A DNA stretch of 64,000 nucleotides from the NCBI RefSeq assembly GCF_000341085.1, contig NZ_ANBA01000029.1, positions 60,141-124,140 of the forward strand, read 5' to 3'. This stretch comes from Nocardiopsis ganjiahuensis DSM 45031 (GTDB lineage Bacteria; Actinomycetota; Actinomycetes; Streptosporangiales; Streptosporangiaceae). Made by a program: the position numbers and the translations under genes. The notes beneath the pieces were generated by a model. It saw only the letters and a list, made by a program, of their open reading frames with translations, was not told the DNA's origin and did not search any database. Below, piece by piece: positions 7,198-15,051 of this stretch (position 1 is the stretch's first letter; each line of letters begins with the position of its first letter).

Positions 7198-8964
7198 ATG
7201 CATCGTTACAGGACTCATTCGTGTGGTCAGCTCCGTAAGGAGCACGTCGGGCAGCAGGTGCGCCTTTCTGGTTGGGTGCACAATCGCCGGGATCTCGGTG
7301 GTCTGCTCTTCGTCGACCTGCGCGACCACTACGGGGTCACGCAGCTCATGGCCCGCCCCGAGTCCCCGGTGTTCGAGGAGCTCAGCAGGATCTCCAAGGA
7401 GTCGGTGATCCAGGTCACCGGTCTGGTCGCCGCCCGCAGCACGGAGAACGTCAACCCGAACCTGCCCACCGGCGAGATCGAGATCGAGGCGACGGAGGTG
7501 GAGGTCCTCGGCACCACCGAGGAGCTGCCGCTGACCGTCTTCCCCGAGGACAACACCTCGGAGGAGCGCCGGCTCACCTACCGCTTCCTGGACCTGCGCC
7601 GCGAGCGGATGCACCGCAACGTCATGCTGCGCTCGCAGGTGGTGGCCTACATCCGCCAGAAGATGACGGACCTGGGCTTCAACGAGTTCCAGACCCCCAT
7701 CCTCACCAGCTCCAGCCCCGAGGGCGCCCGCGACTTCCTCGTGCCCTCCCGCCTGCACCCGGGTGAGTTCTTCGCCCTCCCGCAGGCGCCGCAGCAGTTC
7801 AAGCAGCTGCTGATGATCGCCGGGTTCGACCGCTACTTCCAGATCGCGCCCTGCTTCCGCGACGAGGACAGCCGCGCCGACCGCTCGCCCGGCGAGTTCT
7901 ACCAGCTCGACGTCGAGATGAGCTTCGTCGAGCAGGAGGACGTCTTCGAGGTCATCGAGAAGGTCATGACCGACGTCTTCCGCGAGTTCTCCACGGACTG
8001 GGAGATCACCTCCCCGTTCCCGCGGATCGCCTACCGCGACGCCCTGCAGTGGTACGGCACCGACAAGCCGGACCTTCGCGCGCCGATGAAGATGCTCGAC
8101 GTCAGCGAGCTCTTCGGCAAGACCGACTTCCGCGCCTTCGCGGGCAAGAAGGTCCGCGCCCTGGCCGTGCCCCAGGTCGGCGACAAGCCCCGCAAGTTCT
8201 TCGACGGCATCGGCGACTACGCCGTCGAGCAGGGCGCCAAGGGCCTGGCCTGGCTCAAGGTCGGCGAGAACGGCGAGCTCACCGGCCCCATCGCCAAGTT
8301 CGTCACCGAGATCACCGACGAGCTCCTCGAGACCCTGGGCGCAGGCCCCGGCTACGGCCTGTTCTTCTGCGCCAGCGAGGACGAGGACGAGATCAACCGG
8401 ATCATGGCCCCCGTCCGCGTCGAGGCCGCCAAGCGCGCCGACCTGTTCGAGGACAAGGTTTACCGCTTCTGCTGGATCGTGGACTTCCCGATGTTCGAGC
8501 GCTCCGATGAAGGCAGCATCGAGTTCAGCCACAACCCGTTCTCCATGCCGCAGGGCGGGATGGACGCGCTGGAGAACCAGGACCCGCTGGACATCCTCGC
8601 CTGGCAGTACGACATCGTCTGCAACGGTACGGAGCTGTCCTCCGGCGCGATCCGGAACCACTCGCCCGAGATCATGTACAAGGCCTTCGACATCGCGGGC
8701 TACGACAAGGACGCGGTCGAGGCGGAGTTCGGCGGCATGCTCAAGGCGCTGAAGTTCGGCGCTCCGCCGCACGGCGGCATCGCCCCCGGCATCGACCGGA
8801 TCGTCATGCTCCTCGCGGACGAGCCCAACATCCGCGAGACCATCGCCTTCCCGCTGAACCAGAACGCGCAGGACCTGATGATGGGCGCGCCCGCGGTCGT
8901 CTCCGACCAGCAGCTCCGCGACGTGCACATCCGCACGGTCGTTCCGGAGGAGAAGAAGAAGTAA
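7198..8964 (+). CDS. aspS: Aspartyl-tRNA synthetase
   Basis: Charges tRNA-Asp with aspartate. It is a class IIb synthetase of 588 residues, the usual bacterial length. The N-terminal OB-fold anticodon-binding domain covers about residues 1-105 (VRLSGWVHNRRDLGG). The catalytic domain shows motif 2 (FRDEDSRADRSPGEFYQLD) and motif 3 (GGIAPGIDRIVMLLADE), with the bacterial GAD insertion between them. ATG 7198 gives the conserved start MHRYRTHSCGQLR although no clear ribosome binding site is visible. I cannot tell whether it also charges tRNA-Asn. A terminator follows at 8987-9026. Confidence 0.97.
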   Translation: MHRYRTHSCGQLRKEHVGQQVRLSGWVHNRRDLGGLLFVDLRDHYGVTQLMARPESPVFEELSRISKESVIQVTGLVAARSTENVNPNLPTGEIEIEATEVEVLGTTEELPLTVFPEDNTSEERRLTYRFLDLRRERMHRNVMLRSQVVAYIRQKMTDLGFNEFQTPILTSSSPEGARDFLVPSRLHPGEFFALPQAPQQFKQLLMIAGFDRYFQIAPCFRDEDSRADRSPGEFYQLDVEMSFVEQEDVFEVIEKVMTDVFREFSTDWEITSPFPRIAYRDALQWYGTDKPDLRAPMKMLDVSELFGKTDFRAFAGKKVRALAVPQVGDKPRKFFDGIGDYAVEQGAKGLAWLKVGENGELTGPIAKFVTEITDELLETLGAGPGYGLFFCASEDEDEINRIMAPVRVEAAKRADLFEDKVYRFCWIVDFPMFERSDEGSIEFSHNPFSMPQGGMDALENQDPLDILAWQYDIVCNGTELSSGAIRNHSPEIMYKAFDIAGYDKDAVEAEFGGMLKALKFGAPPHGGIAPGIDRIVMLLADEPNIRETIAFPLNQNAQDLMMGAPAVVSDQQLRDVHIRTVVPEEKKK

Positions 8965-8986
8965 CCGGGTGGTCCCGGGGTCGAAC

Positions 8987-9026
8987 GGGGCGTCGGAAGC
9001 CGGATCCGTCCGGTGACCGGCGCCTC
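8987..9026 (+). terminator. Terminator after aspS
   Basis: GGGGCGTCGG (8987-8996) pairs with CCGGCGCCTC (9017-9026) in 10 pairs, two of them G-U, followed by GTTCTTATT. Confidence 0.6.
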
Positions 9027-9074
9027 GTTCTTATTGCCTGGATGTCCGGCCCGCCCCCTTGTTAACCTGGGCCC

Positions 9075-9098
9075 GTGTTTCCTCTTCTGTTCCTCTGA
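9075..9098 (+). CDS. Short leader ORF (MFPLLFL) upstream of the ABC-F gene
   Basis: GTG at 9075 opens seven codons, all hydrophobic after the start, and closes with TGA at 9096-9098. No ribosome binding site precedes it, but TAACCT (9063-9068) lies 6 bases before the GTG, the geometry of a leaderless actinobacterial transcript. Its last codons (9088-9097) are complementary to the ribosome binding site of the ABC-F gene 175 bases downstream. Drug-sensing leader peptides are known upstream of resistance ABC-F genes in actinomycetes; that this one is translated is inference. Confidence 0.45.
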   Translation: MFPLLFL

Positions 9099-9280
9099 TC
9101 GAGCCCCGGCGCCCGTCCCCGCATCTGCGTGGCCACGGGTGCCTGACGCATGTCCTGACCCCTTCCGGGTCTCTTCGTCAGCTCGATGAGCTCACACACC
9201 CCGACGTGACCTCGCGGCGCGATTCCGCACGGTGATCCCGCGCTGTGACCTCACCGGGCGGAGCTCTGTTCGGAGGAACA
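9088..9280 (+). promoter_or_regulatory. Putative attenuator leader of the ABC-F gene
   Basis: Bases 9088-9097 inside the leader ORF can pair with 9271-9280, which is the Shine-Dalgarno region of the ABC-F gene: ten contiguous pairs, one a G-U. Between them lie three hairpins: 9108-9116 with 9135-9143 (9 pairs, one G-U); 9143-9148 with 9176-9181 enclosing GACCC/GGGTC; and AGCTC (9180-9184) with GAGCT (9188-9192). A ribosome stalled on the leader ORF would cover one arm and free the start site. There is no T-tract, so translational control fits better than termination. Confidence 0.45.
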
Positions 9281-10963
9281 TTGGCCACCCTCGACCCCAG
9301 ATCCGTATCCGGACTGCCCGCCGGAGAGCGGGCCCAGCTCACCGCGACCGGTATCCGCATCGCCCGGGGCGGCCGTACCGTCCTGTCCGGCGTCGACATG
9401 ACCGTCTCGTCCCGGTCCCGATGGGGCGTCGTCGGCGAGAACGGCCGTGGGAAGTCCACGCTGCTGCACATCCTCGCCGGGGCGCTCGAACCCGACTCGG
9501 GCACCGTCCGGCGGATCGGCACCCTCGGCGTCGCCGAACAGGAGATGGCGTCCGTCGACGGGCGCACCGTCGGGAACCTGATCGACGTCGAACTCACCGA
9601 CGCCCGTGCCGCCCTGGTCGCTCTCGACGCCGCTGCCGAAGGGCTCGCCACCGGCGATCCCCGGGCCGCGGAGAGGTATACCGAGGCCCTGGTCACCGCC
9701 GAGGTGCTGGGCGCATGGGACGCCGACCGCCGGGTCGACCTCGCCCTGGAGAACCTCGGCGCCGTCACCGACCGGTCACGGCCCCTGGCGTCACTGTCGG
9801 TCGGACAGCGGTACAGAGTCCGGCTGGCCTGTCTCCTGGGCGCCTCACACGACTTCCTTCTCCTGGACGAGCCCACGAACCACCTGGACGCCGCCGGGCT
9901 CGACTTCCTGACCGACCAACTGCGCGGCCACCCGGGCGGTGTGGTGCTCGTCAGCCATGACCGGGCCCTGCTCTCGGACGTGGCCACCACCATGTTCGAC
10001 CTCGACCCCAGCCGTGACGGGGGACCCCGTGTCTACGGCGGGGGCTTCGCCGGCTACCAGGAGGGGCGGCGCGCGGAGCGGGAGCGCTGGGCCCAGGAGT
10101 ACGAACAGCAGCGGGCCGAGCACGCACGCCTGACCCAGGACCTGTCCGAGGCGCAGAACCGGCTGGTCAGCGGATGGCGCCCGGACAAGGGCACCGGCAA
10201 GCACCAGCGGGCGACCCGGGCGCCCGGGCTGGTCCGCGCAGTACACCGGCGCCGCGACGACCTCGAGGCGCACGCGGTCACCATGCCGCCGCCCCCGCTG
10301 AGGTTCCGGATGCCGGAGCTGCCCGCCCGGCCCGGGACGGTCCTGCTGAGGGCGGAGGAGGTCGCCGTCGAGGGCAGGTTGGACTCGCCGGTCACACTCG
10401 CCCTGGAGTCGGGTTCGCGGCTCGTGGTCACCGGGCCCAACGGCGCGGGCAAGTCGACACTGCTGGCAGTGCTCGCCGGGCGGATCGAGCCGACCGGGGG
10501 AAGCGTGCGCACCGCGCGTACGGCCCGGGTGCGGCTGCTGGCGCAGGAGTCGCCGCGCGCCGGTTCCCGACGCGCCCACGACGTGTTCGCGGACCACGTG
10601 GGCCGACTCGTCAGCGAGGGTGTGATCGGGGAGGACGAGACGGTCTCTCCGAGCTCCCTCGGGCTGCTCTCGTCCGCGGAGCTCGGAAAGCCGCTGCGTG
10701 AGCTGTCCATGGGCCAGCAACGCAGGCTCGACCTCGCCCTGACCCTGGCGTCGCGGCCGCACGTCCTGCTGCTCGACGAGCCGACCAACCACCTCTCGAT
10801 CCCGCTCGTCGACGAGCTCACCGAGGGTCTCGGCGCCGTCGACGCGGCGGTGGTGCTGGCCACCCACGACCGCGGGCTCCAGCGCGACGTCGGTTCCTGG
10901 GAGCGCCTCGGTCTCGGCGCGGCGGCGCGGGGTGAGCCCTCGGGGGTGAGCCCTCGGGGGTGA
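9281..10963 (+). CDS. ABC-F ribosome-protection-type ATPase, probable antibiotic resistance class
   Basis: A 560-residue protein with two ABC ATPase domains and no membrane segment, the ABC-F layout. Domain 1 has Walker A GENGRGKST, signature LSVGQRYRV and Walker B LLLDEPTNHLD. Domain 2 has GPNGAGKST, LSMGQQRRL and LLLDEPTNHL. The charged inter-domain linker (about residues 235-320) is where such proteins reach the peptidyl-transferase centre. The LSVGQ signature and overall sequence recall actinomycete macrolide/lincosamide resistance proteins such as TlrC or LmrC, from memory. TTG 9281 is preferred because GGAGGA (9272-9277) precedes it; GTG 9245 in the same frame has no such site. The leader ORF suggests antibiotic induction. 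No biosynthesis genes are nearby, so this looks like intrinsic resistance. The exact drug is unknown. Confidence 0.85.
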   Translation: MATLDPRSVSGLPAGERAQLTATGIRIARGGRTVLSGVDMTVSSRSRWGVVGENGRGKSTLLHILAGALEPDSGTVRRIGTLGVAEQEMASVDGRTVGNLIDVELTDARAALVALDAAAEGLATGDPRAAERYTEALVTAEVLGAWDADRRVDLALENLGAVTDRSRPLASLSVGQRYRVRLACLLGASHDFLLLDEPTNHLDAAGLDFLTDQLRGHPGGVVLVSHDRALLSDVATTMFDLDPSRDGGPRVYGGGFAGYQEGRRAERERWAQEYEQQRAEHARLTQDLSEAQNRLVSGWRPDKGTGKHQRATRAPGLVRAVHRRRDDLEAHAVTMPPPPLRFRMPELPARPGTVLLRAEEVAVEGRLDSPVTLALESGSRLVVTGPNGAGKSTLLAVLAGRIEPTGGSVRTARTARVRLLAQESPRAGSRRAHDVFADHVGRLVSEGVIGEDETVSPSSLGLLSSAELGKPLRELSMGQQRRLDLALTLASRPHVLLLDEPTNHLSIPLVDELTEGLGAVDAAVVLATHDRGLQRDVGSWERLGLGAAARGEPSGVSPRG

Positions 10964-11520
10964 GGCGAGTTCTCGGCCGACCGGTTCGGTGCCCGTAAAG
11001 AACGTCCTTTGAACGTGCCACATTTGGCTAAAAAGCGAAAAGTGGTTATAAACGGGTCAAAAAGACCGCCCGTAAAGGGGAAGAGAACGACACGCGGATG
11101 CGGCCGGGCCCGTCATCCCCTACCGTTGGGGGCGAATCACCCTCCCACGCCGAGAGCCGCACGTGTCCTGGAGTGAACACGGTGCATCAACGGGCCCATT
11201 CCCATTGGGGGCGAGGTGGGAGCGGAGTGCATTTCTGCGCTACCGAGTCACACGGGCGTAACGATTCGCGTCTTGGGGTCGGTAGGGTACGGCCCCGGAG
11301 TGGAACCGGCCGTTACCCCATCACGTCGATGGACCATCAGGGTCCGTGTTCGACGAGGTGACGCAGTCGACGGGAGACGGGCGCCAGCGCGCCCGGCCCG
11401 GTTCCCTACCCGGGCCGGGCCCGTTCCGGACACTACAATGAGCCGAATCGGTACGTTCCAGGGGTGACCGCGCCATGAGCGCGGGTGTGACGTCCGAGCC
11501 GACATGAGGATGAGTCATAC
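10964..11520. other. 557-base intergenic region before the phosphatase gene
   Basis: No coding family is recognised. It holds an AT-rich stretch (about 11020-11075), a bulged hairpin (11285-11294 with 11308-11318) and a strong GC hairpin (11391-11401 with 11410-11420). TACAAT at 11434-11439 could be a -10 element, though I see no matching -35. Confidence 0.45.
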
Positions 11521-13560
11521 GTGAACGGAAAACGCGCTTCAGGCGATGGCTCCGAGGGTGCTCTCGCGGAGGCGTTCCGTCATGCACCCGAGCCCATGGC
11601 GGTCACCGGGGCCGACGGCGCGATCCAGCACGCCAACCACGCGCTCACCGGACTGTTCGGCCGCGCTCCCGCCGAACTCACCGGTCGGACCTGGTTCGAG
11701 CTCCTGGACCCCGCCGACGTCGAACACGGTGCGCAGGCCCACCGGGACGCGTTGTCCGGAAACTGGAGCCGCCGCTCCCGGCTGCGTCTGGTGATCACGG
11801 ACAAGTCCTCCCGGCTGGCGGAGGTCGAGCTCCGACCCGTTCCTGTCACCGCCGACGGCGGCGCCACCCCCCTGGTCGTGCTCTTCCACGTGCTCTCCAC
11901 GGAGGAGGCGGACCTGCGCGTCGTCGGTGACCTGCGCACCGACAACTCCGACTCCGTCCTGTGGAGCCTCGACCTGAGCAACGGGCGCCTGCGCGAACTG
12001 TTCGGGCCCACCCCGCTGGGTGCGCTCCTGTCCGGGAACGACCGCGAGCTGGAACGCATCCTCGAACGCATACACCCCGACGACACGGCCCGTGTGCGCG
12101 ACGCCATGGCGGCCTCCTTCGCCGGGCGCGACTACGAGCAGCGCTTCCGGATCTTCGACCGCCTCGGCGACGAGCGCTCCCTTCACGTGCGCGCCCGGTA
12201 CGTCCCCGGCCAGCCCGACCGCCTCGTCGGGATCATCGACGACGTCACCGAACACGTCCAGCTGGTGCGCAGGCTCGCCGACCGCCGGCGCACCGAGGCC
12301 GAACACGGCCGCCTGGTCACCGAACTGTCCTCCAAGCTCGTCTCGGCCACCACCGTCGACAAGGTGATGGACCTGCTCAGCGAGGAGTTCCTGCCGATCT
12401 TCGGCGGTGTGGCCGCCGGGGCGCTCTACGTCGAGGACGGTCTGCTGCGCACCTCCCCGAGCGTTCGTGAGCGCGGCAACCTCCAGCACATAGACGGCCG
12501 CCGCGCCGACGACACCGACTACCCGATGGGGGCGGTCATCCAGGACCGCCAGCCCCGCTTCTTCGAGAGCCGCGCCGAGATCGTCAGCCGCTTTCCCGCC
12601 GCCGCCGAGATGATGCGTTCGGTCCGCGGCCAGGCCTGGGCCACCGTGCCGATCTTCGGGGACGGCAAGATCGCCCTCGGCGTGTGGCAGATGGTCTGGG
12701 ACCGGCCCCACCACGCCAGCCGCGACGAACGCGCGCTCATGCTCACCTTCGCCGGTCTGGCCGGACAGGCGCTCCAGCGGATCAAGGCCCAGCAGGCCGA
12801 GCTGGAGCTGGCCGACGCCGTCCAGCGCCGTATGCTGCCCCGCCAGGTGGCGAGCTTCCCCGACATGGATATCGCCACCAAGTACCTGCCCTCCCGCGCG
12901 GAGTGGCGGATCTGCGGCGACTTCTACGACGTGATCGAGCTCCCCGACAACAAGGTGGGGCTCCTCGTCGGCGACGTGCAGGGCCACGGCGTGGAGGCGG
13001 CCGCGGCCATGGGCCAGATCCGGGTCGCCTTCCGCGCCTACGCCACCAACCAGTCCGATCCCGGCGTGGTCCTGGGCGAGACCAACCGGCTGCTCACCGA
13101 GACCGGCGAGATCGTCTTCGCCACCTGCGGCTACCTCGTGGTGGACCGGGGGAGCGGCGTCATGCAGGCCGCCTGGGCCGGCCAGCCCCCGGCCGTGCTC
13201 GCGGCCAAGGGCGCCTACGAGCTGTGGTCGCCCGAGACCGGGCCACCCCTGGGCGTGCTCGCGGACACCGAGTACACCGTCACCACCCGGGTCCTGGCTC
13301 CGGGCACCACACTGCTGCTGTGCTCCGACGGACTCGTGGAGAGTTCCGAGGTCACCATGCAGGACGGACTGGCCCAGGTCGGGGAGGCCCTCGCCCAGCA
13401 CGGGGAGAACCCCAAGGCCGCCGCGCAGGTCCTGGCCGAGATGGCACCGGCGGGCCGGGGCGACGACATCGCGCTCCTGGTCACCCGCATGATCCCGCGC
13501 GCCACCCCGCCGCCCGAGCAGGCGGAGAGCCCGGAGAACCTGTCCGTCCGGCCGGTCTGA
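11521..13560 (+). CDS. PAS-PAS-GAF-PP2C (SpoIIE/RsbU-type) protein phosphatase
   Basis: A 679-residue cytoplasmic signalling phosphatase. The first PAS domain covers about residues 15-125 (AFRHAPEPMAVTGADGAIQ), a second PAS/PAC about 145-245, a GAF-like domain about 265-420, and a SpoIIE/PP2C catalytic domain about 430-665. Metal-binding acidic residues are visible in CGDFYDVIELPDNKVG, LLVGDVQGHG, LCSDGLVES and GRGDDIALLV. Family members dephosphorylate anti-sigma-factor antagonists and so activate alternative sigma factors; the PAS and GAF domains presumably sense a ligand. No partner antagonist, switch kinase or sigma gene is adjacent, so the target is unknown. GTG 11521 has a weak GAGG upstream and is the first in-frame start. 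Confidence 0.9.
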   Translation: MNGKRASGDGSEGALAEAFRHAPEPMAVTGADGAIQHANHALTGLFGRAPAELTGRTWFELLDPADVEHGAQAHRDALSGNWSRRSRLRLVITDKSSRLAEVELRPVPVTADGGATPLVVLFHVLSTEEADLRVVGDLRTDNSDSVLWSLDLSNGRLRELFGPTPLGALLSGNDRELERILERIHPDDTARVRDAMAASFAGRDYEQRFRIFDRLGDERSLHVRARYVPGQPDRLVGIIDDVTEHVQLVRRLADRRRTEAEHGRLVTELSSKLVSATTVDKVMDLLSEEFLPIFGGVAAGALYVEDGLLRTSPSVRERGNLQHIDGRRADDTDYPMGAVIQDRQPRFFESRAEIVSRFPAAAEMMRSVRGQAWATVPIFGDGKIALGVWQMVWDRPHHASRDERALMLTFAGLAGQALQRIKAQQAELELADAVQRRMLPRQVASFPDMDIATKYLPSRAEWRICGDFYDVIELPDNKVGLLVGDVQGHGVEAAAAMGQIRVAFRAYATNQSDPGVVLGETNRLLTETGEIVFATCGYLVVDRGSGVMQAAWAGQPPAVLAAKGAYELWSPETGPPLGVLADTEYTVTTRVLAPGTTLLLCSDGLVESSEVTMQDGLAQVGEALAQHGENPKAAAQVLAEMAPAGRGDDIALLVTRMIPRATPPPEQAESPENLSVRPV

Positions 13561-13588
13561 ACCGGCCGGAGACGTCCCCGGGCTCGCC

Positions 13589-13594
13589 TACCCT
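13589..13594 (+). promoter_or_regulatory. Probable -10 element for a leaderless rarA transcript
   Basis: TACCCT ends 6 bases before the GTG of rarA, and no usable ribosome binding site separates them. This matches the TANNNT plus 6-7 base spacing of leaderless actinobacterial genes. I see no clear -35. Confidence 0.4.
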
Positions 13595-13600
13595 GGTGGG

Positions 13601-14983
13601 GTGCCCGAAACACTGTTCGACGATGCCGGGGCCGAGGCCGCCAAGGGACAGGAACCGCTGGCCGTGCGCATGCGGCCGCGCTCCCTCGACGAGGTCGTGG
13701 GCCAACGCCACCTCCTGGGCGAGGGCAGTCCGCTGCGCCGCCTGGTCGAGGACGACGCGCCCATGTCCGTGTTCCTGTGGGGCCCTCCGGGGACCGGCAA
13801 GACCACCCTGGCCACCGTGGTCAGCCGGGTCACCCAGCGCAGGTTCGTGGAGTTGTCAGCGGTCAACGCGGGCGTCAAGGACGTGCGCGCCGTCGTCGAC
13901 GAGGCCAAGCGCCGCATGGGCATGCACGGCACGCGCACCCTGCTCTTCGTCGACGAGGTCCACCGCTTCAACAAGACCCAGCAGGACGCGCTGCTGCCCG
14001 CCGTGGAGAACCGCTGGGTCAGCTTCATCGGCGCCACCACCGAGAACCCCTTCTTCTCCGTGGTCAGCCCGCTGCTGTCGCGCTCCCTGCTGTTGTCCCT
14101 GGAGTCCCTCGACGACTCCGACATCCGCGCCCTGGTGGACCGCGCCCTGACGGACGAGCGCGGACTGGACGACCGGTACACCCTCACCGAGGAGGGCGCC
14201 GACCACCTCGTCCGGCTGGCCGGGGGAGACGGACGCCGCTCCCTGACCTACCTGGAGGCAGGCGCCCTCGTCGCCGGCCCGCCCGTCGCCCGCCGCCAAC
14301 CCTCGACGGACGCCTCCGGCGCAGGGCTTCCCCCTGCCGAGGAGCGGGTGGAGATCACCGCCGAGCACGTCGAGCGCGCCGTGGACCGCCACGCCGTGCG
14401 CTACGACCGCTCCGGTGACCAGCACTACGACGTCATCAGCGCCTTCATCAAGAGCATGCGCGGCTCCGACGCGGACGCCGCGCTGCACTACCTGGCACGC
14501 ATGATCGAGGCGGGGGAGGACCCCCGGTTCATCGCCCGCCGCCTGGTCGTGCACGCCAGCGAGGACGTCGGCATGGCCGATCCCACCGCCCTGCAGACCG
14601 CGGTCGCCGCCGCCCAGGCGGTCGAGCTCATCGGCATGCCCGAGGCCCGGATCAACCTCGCCCAGGCGGTCATCCACATCAGTCTCGCCCCGAAGTCCAA
14701 CGCGGTGATCACCGCCATCGACGAGGCCATGGGCGACGTACGCGCGGGCAGGGCCGGCGCTGTTCCCGCACACCTGCGCGACGGCCACTACAAGGGCGCG
14801 GCCGACCTCGGGCACGGCAAGGGCTACCGCTACGCGCACGACTTCCCCGGCGGCGTCGCCCCCCAGCAGCACGCCCCCGAAGGGCTCACCGGACGCGAGT
14901 ACTACCGGCCCACCCAGCACGGGGCCGAGCGCCGCTTCAGCGAGGTCCTCCAGAAGATCAAGGGCGTCCTCAAGGGCGGTTAG
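13601..14983 (+). CDS. rarA: Replication-associated recombination ATPase RarA (MgsA)
   Basis: A 460-residue AAA+ ATPase related to clamp-loader subunits that acts at stalled replication forks. Motifs are intact: Walker A GPPGTGKTT, Walker B LLFVDEVHRFNK, sensor 1 GATTENPFF, and the RarA C-terminal tetramerisation region (FIKSMRGSDADAALHYLARM, HASEDVGMADP). A hydrophilic insert around residues 225-245 makes it slightly longer than typical. The GTG at 13601 gives the conserved acidic start MPETLFDD. It converges with the pseudokinase gene, separated by a perfect palindrome terminator. Confidence 0.95.
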   Translation: MPETLFDDAGAEAAKGQEPLAVRMRPRSLDEVVGQRHLLGEGSPLRRLVEDDAPMSVFLWGPPGTGKTTLATVVSRVTQRRFVELSAVNAGVKDVRAVVDEAKRRMGMHGTRTLLFVDEVHRFNKTQQDALLPAVENRWVSFIGATTENPFFSVVSPLLSRSLLLSLESLDDSDIRALVDRALTDERGLDDRYTLTEEGADHLVRLAGGDGRRSLTYLEAGALVAGPPVARRQPSTDASGAGLPPAEERVEITAEHVERAVDRHAVRYDRSGDQHYDVISAFIKSMRGSDADAALHYLARMIEAGEDPRFIARRLVVHASEDVGMADPTALQTAVAAAQAVELIGMPEARINLAQAVIHISLAPKSNAVITAIDEAMGDVRAGRAGAVPAHLRDGHYKGAADLGHGKGYRYAHDFPGGVAPQQHAPEGLTGREYYRPTQHGAERRFSEVLQKIKGVLKGG

Positions 14984-15000
14984 CGGTCGGCGGACCGGCC

Positions 15001-15040
15001 GAGCGGAGGGCCCCGGCGCATGCGCCGGGGCCCTCCGCTC
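15001..15040. terminator. Perfect 40-base palindrome, bidirectional terminator
   Basis: Two 20-base arms meet at GCGCATGCGC with no mismatch. It lies between the ends of rarA (plus) and the pseudokinase gene (minus). As RNA it gives the same strong hairpin in both directions, with a 4-base loop. Confidence 0.8.
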
Positions 15041-15051
15041 CGGGGAAGGGC

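Noticed and set aside
11438..11524. Three tiny ORFs (9, 10 and 4 codons) before the phosphatase gene, the last overlapping its GTG
   Set aside because: They are too short to judge, with no ribosome binding site pattern or complementarity that would give them a role.
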